Notes under the pieces: generated by a model
Databases searched by the model: none
What the model was told of the DNA's origin: nothing
The model's input: the letters and a program-made list of their open reading frames with translations, nothing else
Shown here: positions 42,001 to 48,000 of the stretch, piece after piece
Layout: each line of letters begins with the position of its first letter
Numbering within the stretch: the stretch's first letter is position 1
Program-made: the position numbers and the translations under genes
Assembly: GCA_032622095.1 (NCBI GenBank)
Contig: CP136065.1
Location: 20,514,134-20,578,133, forward strand
DNA: 64,000 bases
Reading direction: 5' to 3'
Origin: Siphonodentalium dalli
Taxonomy: Eukaryota > Mollusca > Scaphopoda > Gadilida > Siphonodentaliidae

Positions 42001-45000
42001 ACCATATGGATAGCAGCGAGCACAAATGTTAATAGTGTGGTCCAAATGGTCCAAATGATCTTAAATTTATATGGAGCGCGGTGGTGTTGGTAGGTGTGGG
42101 ATCATTTTTTCGACGACATATTTTTTTTAATACGCCGAAACTGGGGCGTGAAAATACGTGCACAGCTGCCAATGATTTCATCAGCAATGACCTCCCCACA
42201 TCATTAGTGCACTGCACGGGGTTGTGATGACCTTCCTATTTGCAATCCAGCTCAGTAATCATGCAGATAACACACCACATGTCCACACCGTGATGTCCGT
42301 GCAAAGCACCTATCCCATGTATTGTGTGCATATATAAATGGGACAACTTGCAAATGCGGTATTCGTTCTGTCCAAAATGTCTTCATTGGAGATAGCACCT
42401 GTAGTGGAGTCTGTCCAGGTGGATAACGAGACTGTATACGTGTGAGATTTCGGTTTTAAAACGAAATATAAATACAACTTGAAAATTCACAAATCAAGAC
42501 GCCATGGAACCCTACCAAGTGCTACAGTAACAACCACACCAGAAGCAGACCATGTCTGTGACGTTTGTGGGAAGATTTACAAATCAAAGCCGGGTTTGGT
42601 TCTGCACATGCATGAAAGGGAAACATTTTTTATGTATCGGAGTTCTTCACAGCAGTGCTTGGTGGTGAGATGGCTGATGATGTTATCTAATGTTAGCTTA
42701 TCACAATATCACAGCAGTGCTTGGTGGGCCCGGGGAGATGGCTGATGGTGTTATCTAATGTTATCTCCCGTTTATCACAATATGCACACTGGTAGTTCTT
42801 CATACTCTGGAAAATAAAATGAGCCATTGTTCACATGAAGAATAGCAAAACTCAATCACAGGGTGTTTAATATGCAACGCGCAACCCCTATGTTGCAGTA
42901 TGTTATTTTAGTATGCCAAATCGACTGTCCCTAAGTTACGCATTTAATTCCACGTTTGCGGAGATATTAGCCAGACACAACACAATTATGTAAATTAAAA
43001 GGCCAGTAGGCCACACGCCCCCGAATAAGTTGGCTTTATTTGCCCGGGTTTTAAAAAAAATAATTATGCGAACAATCATAATATGTTTATGTAGAAAAAG
43101 GGCGATAGTTCCGACAAAAATCACCAGACTTGAACCATATTCAAACCTGACTTGAACAATGTGATGGATATACCTCATGCATGTAAAGTATCGTTGGGAT
43201 TAGTTGATATTAACTGGAATTATCCGGACAAGACGAAAATGGCAATTTATAGGTCGAAAAACAATCAAATCTAACAAAAAATCACCTGACCGGAACAATA
43301 TTTGAACTAGACATCAATCTCAATAATGTAATGTTTGTAGTCGTACAAAGTCTCGTTCCGATCGGATATTACTCATCGGAGTTATTATCCTGACAGCATG
43401 AAAATAGCAATGTCTAAGTAAAATAAATGACCATAAATCTGAGGGAAAAAATCATCGGAATGAAACCATAATTGACATTGACCTCAATAGTGTGTTGGTT
43501 ATTCCTCATTTGAAGTGTCGTTTCGGTCGGATAATTTGAGATAGAGTTAACAGTCTGACAAGAAATCGGACGGACACACGGACGGATGTGCGGACGAACA
43601 AACACCGCTGATTACAATTATATAGTCCTCTGACAATATTAGGGACTGGGGTCAACAATACAAACTTGAAAGTGAGGTCTTATCACAAATAAATATATTT
43701 TCCATTTTCTCTTTCTCTCCCCATATCTGAAGGCAAATTGTAATTCTAAACTGAACATCGACTTGCTATTTTTATCGAGCTACATGTATAACGCATATGT
43801 TAAAAATGTACTCCGGTTATTTACATTTATAATGACACGAAGACATTCTTCGCATAGTTTGTCGCACATTTTATTTTACATTTATAAAACCATTGTTGGC
43901 GTGCAGTTACTAACCAGTTCTGGTGTGTGAAGTCAGACTGTGTCTAAACTAAGACTGACTTCGAACATTAGTTAGTGGGAGGTCTGTAATCAATTATTAT
44001 CATTAATGCTTATTTCAATGTTTGGCGTTTCTGGGAAACAAGTATCACAACCATCGCCAAATATGATAGTTTGTGTTATATTTCAAAGAGGACCTTCAAA
44101 TGTATCATGCCAACTATATTTCTGGTCGTTAGCCCCCTCTGATCTTATTTTAAAACTAAAAAATAAGTCACCATTTAATTAGCACACAGGTGGTGTACAA
44201 ATGAGCTGTGAAGCAACACAATGACATAATCGTCACCATAATGATGTGTAATGATACGACTCCCGTTTTGAACCAATCATTTGCCTACAATTGGCAGATA
44301 TTGTGTTGGGCTTGCAATAATTATGCCGTACAGTAACTTGGCAAAACATGGGAATTTCAATTTGCACGACAGTGCTCCTGCAATACACCGTACACCAAAT
44401 AAGTATGTCTTTCGGCAATAGTTTTAACAAACAGCCGAAAAACTCATGTTTGGTGCTATATAATTGATTGTGGACATTTCGTAAGTCATGCGTATAGCAA
44501 TATTTAAACATACAAACATTTTAAATACAAGAAAATCGGTGTTTAACAGAGTAAGTTGCAGACGATCTGCGGAATTTCACATCATAATCGTGATTTCTGA
44601 GGACGTACTTTATATTCAGAATCTCATATATATTTTGAAGACCTCTGTCTGTCTGTTTGTTTGTCTGTCTGTCATTAATACAAATCTACGATTCTCGACC
44701 GATCGGGACGAAACTTGGTACGTGTGTGTAGTTTGACCAGGCGGTGGACGTTGTCGTATTGGCGAGCCCGTGCGGCGCCCACTTCGCGCATGCGCAGACG
44801 AGATCTCGGAAACGGGTGGAGCTATCGACTTGAAATTTGCTATGTGAATGTATATTGCCCCGGATACGAATTTTATCGGGTCGCCGAGCCCGTGCGACGC
44901 CAGCTTCGCGCATGCGCAGACCAGATCTCGGAAACGGGTGGAGCTATCGACTTGAAATTTGCTATGTAAATGTATCTTGCCCCGGATATGAATTTTAACG

Positions 45001-48000
45001 GGTCGCCGAGCCCGTGCGACGCCAGCTTCGCGCATGCGCAGACGATATCTCGGAAACGGGTGGAGCTATCGACTTGAAATTTGGTATGTGAATGTATCTT
45101 GCCCCGGATACGAATATTATCGGGTCGCCGAGCCCGCGCGACGCCAGCTTCGCGCATGCGCAGACCAGATCTCGGAAACGGGTAGAGCTATCGACTTGAA
45201 ATTTCGGGTTGGGTAGAGCTATCGACTTGAAATTTGGTTTTTGAATAGCCCGGACAACGTCGGGCTCATCGGCTAGTTTATATATAGTATAGTTTCTAAG
45301 TATAGCATACTCACCAATTATTCAGATGTATGTGATATTCCTGATCAATATGTCCTGGTTTTTCACAATCACGAATGTTCTGTCAAAAAGCTCGGCATAT
45401 TATGTACTAGTAAACAAACACATTTTTCCTGCATAATATTCGGTGTCGTATATACACAGTGAATTTGGGTCTCGATCGATGGCGAAATTTCCATCGCAGG
45501 AGTGACAAGAAAACCATAGTCAGAAATGGTAACGACACGAAGATCATATTATTAGCCATAAATAGAAATTATAATATTATGATATTAACTAGCTTTCAAA
45601 TTCCATGTGGGAAATTTGGATACTTCCATATATCAAGTTTTCCCCGTTTCTCGTGTTATACATTACATTCTTCAAGTTGTCTTTTTATTACACTAGCTGG
45701 TGGGCCCGACTTCGTCCGGGCTGTTTCCCATCAGATTTCCGACGAAAGGCGCGATTTGACCTTGTATTGACTATTTTGAAAGTCAATGTCAGGTCGGGTC
45801 ATGATTTGACCCGTCCAAAACACCCCCCGGAGAAAAGTACCCCTAGGTATCAAATTTCGTCGAAATCCGTCCGTTTTACCCGATTTGACCTTGAATTGAC
45901 CATTTTGAATGTCAAGGTCAGGTCGGAGTCACGATTTGACCCGTTCAAAACACTCCGCGGACACAAGTACCCCTAAGTATCAAAGTTTGTCGAAATCCAT
46001 CTTCGATTACCACACGATCGCATGCTTTCCAAAGTGTGTGGTAATATCAATATCAGCACATGTGCTAATCTGTGTCGGACTATTTTATTTGGCGGGGTAA
46101 GACTACAGCTTTTAAAGCGACCCATTTTTATTTTTACATCGACCTAATTACTAGCCTAGTACCCAGGCCAACAAAAAAGACAGAATCTCTTGGGATATGC
46201 ATTGACTGAAGCGCGTGATGAAATTGCAAAGGAAAGTAATGACGGCGATTCCAAATGTGAAAGCGAAGAGAACCCAACACATGACTCTGCTGTGGGGTAT
46301 GTAATGACTGAGGCGCGTGTTGAAATTTCAAAGGAAAGTAATGTACGTGACTCTATCGGTACGATTGAGTCAGGTACGAGACTACATAATTACCCATAAT
46401 CCAATCCCCCATTGGACAAGAACATATTACACCGGTGGCGGAAATTGTCGACGGACGTACTTATGTTTGGAAACCACTGGCGATGAATACCAACCTATGG
46501 CAAATTGGCAATATCTCAACTTGAATGTTCATGTTCAGCATGCAGCTTGAGCTAAATGCATTCTGAAATAGCGTCTTACATATAAAATTATGCAGCTTCT
46601 CATGTCTCAGCCACAAATAATGATAATCCTATTTATTCGAACAACGTATTCGGAAACACACTTGAATAGTACAACCACCGGCCCCTGGCACAAATTGGTC
46701 ATAATACTAAAAGTACACATATATATATAAGACACAGGGGTCCGGGATTTTTTTTTATTATATTATTTTTAGGGTCACATTCCCCATTTTAAAGGAAAAA
46801 CACCAAGCTTCGTGAAAATGGCTTTTTTCAAAATACCAAATGTGTTGACAGGACTGCCCCTTCCTTAAATATTATAATAGTCTTCAAAACTAACATCCAT
46901 AAAATAGGATAAAGCAAAACAAGTTTTAAAAATCTATTCCCAAATTCAAAAAAATGATCAATTTTTTAAAAATCTGCCGATCTGCCCGTCCGTTTGATCG
47001 CCTATATATAGCCAATGTTATAAACATTATTAACGCCCTTAATCCCCGGGTCACGTGCATGCTATGACCACATGTACACATTTTCAGAGGGGTTCAGTCG
47101 TTTTGTCGCCTTTTTCCTAACAGACACAAGAACTCAGTTTATTTTTATTAGTAAAGGTTAATGCTAATGTCACTATATATCTGCACGCGTGACACCCTCG
47201 TAAACAACCCCGCCATCGTCAGTGTACGCCCCTGGCCTCGGCCCAGAAACTGGCCAACATCCCGCGACTAGACGTCGCCTTGATATGAATCAAGCATAAT
47301 TCCCAATTTTACTCTACGAGTAGGCTGCACTTTCAAGAATGAACAGTCCGTAGGTAAAATAAAGTCCATCCTGATTACGATACGGCAAACTATATAACTT
47401 CATTTTTATTATTCGATTAATACAATTCGTTACTCTTTTCATCATTACTATCAATAAAACACGAATTATGCATGCACGAAAGAAACAGGTCTGTTGTGAC
47501 AAACGCATGGCCAAATAGCCTGTCTCTTTGAAAAGCCGACGAAATTCCTAACAGATGTACATCGTTTATGAATTTCGTCTGTTTTCCAAGAGACTGCTAT
47601 ACACAGCGTGTTATGGTACCAGGCGATAGGAAGGCGAGCAGTTAGCGCGTACTGTGATAAACACACTCGATTAATTATCTTCATCCGGGCACTCTGAACC
47701 AACGGGGCCCGCATCTTCGTTATGTCGCAATAATCAAAGCGTCCCTTTAAGTTTACAATTTCAGCCTGTACGTGACTCTATCGGTACGATTGAGTCAGGT
47801 ACGAAACTACCTAATTACCCATAATTCAATCGCCCATTGGACCAAGCGTTATTAAATTTTCGAGAACAACGGTGGCGTAAACAAGAAAACCAATGTCAGA
47901 AATGGTAACGCGCTCAAGATAATATATTATATACCCAAGATTGTAATCTAGAATATAAAACATATTGGTTTTGCGAATGACCAACTCAGAATTCCGTTAA

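Noticed and set aside
44616-45216. Overlapping ORFs with REAGVARARRPVK-type repeats
   Set aside because: They track the 118 bp core repeat in several frames on both strands.
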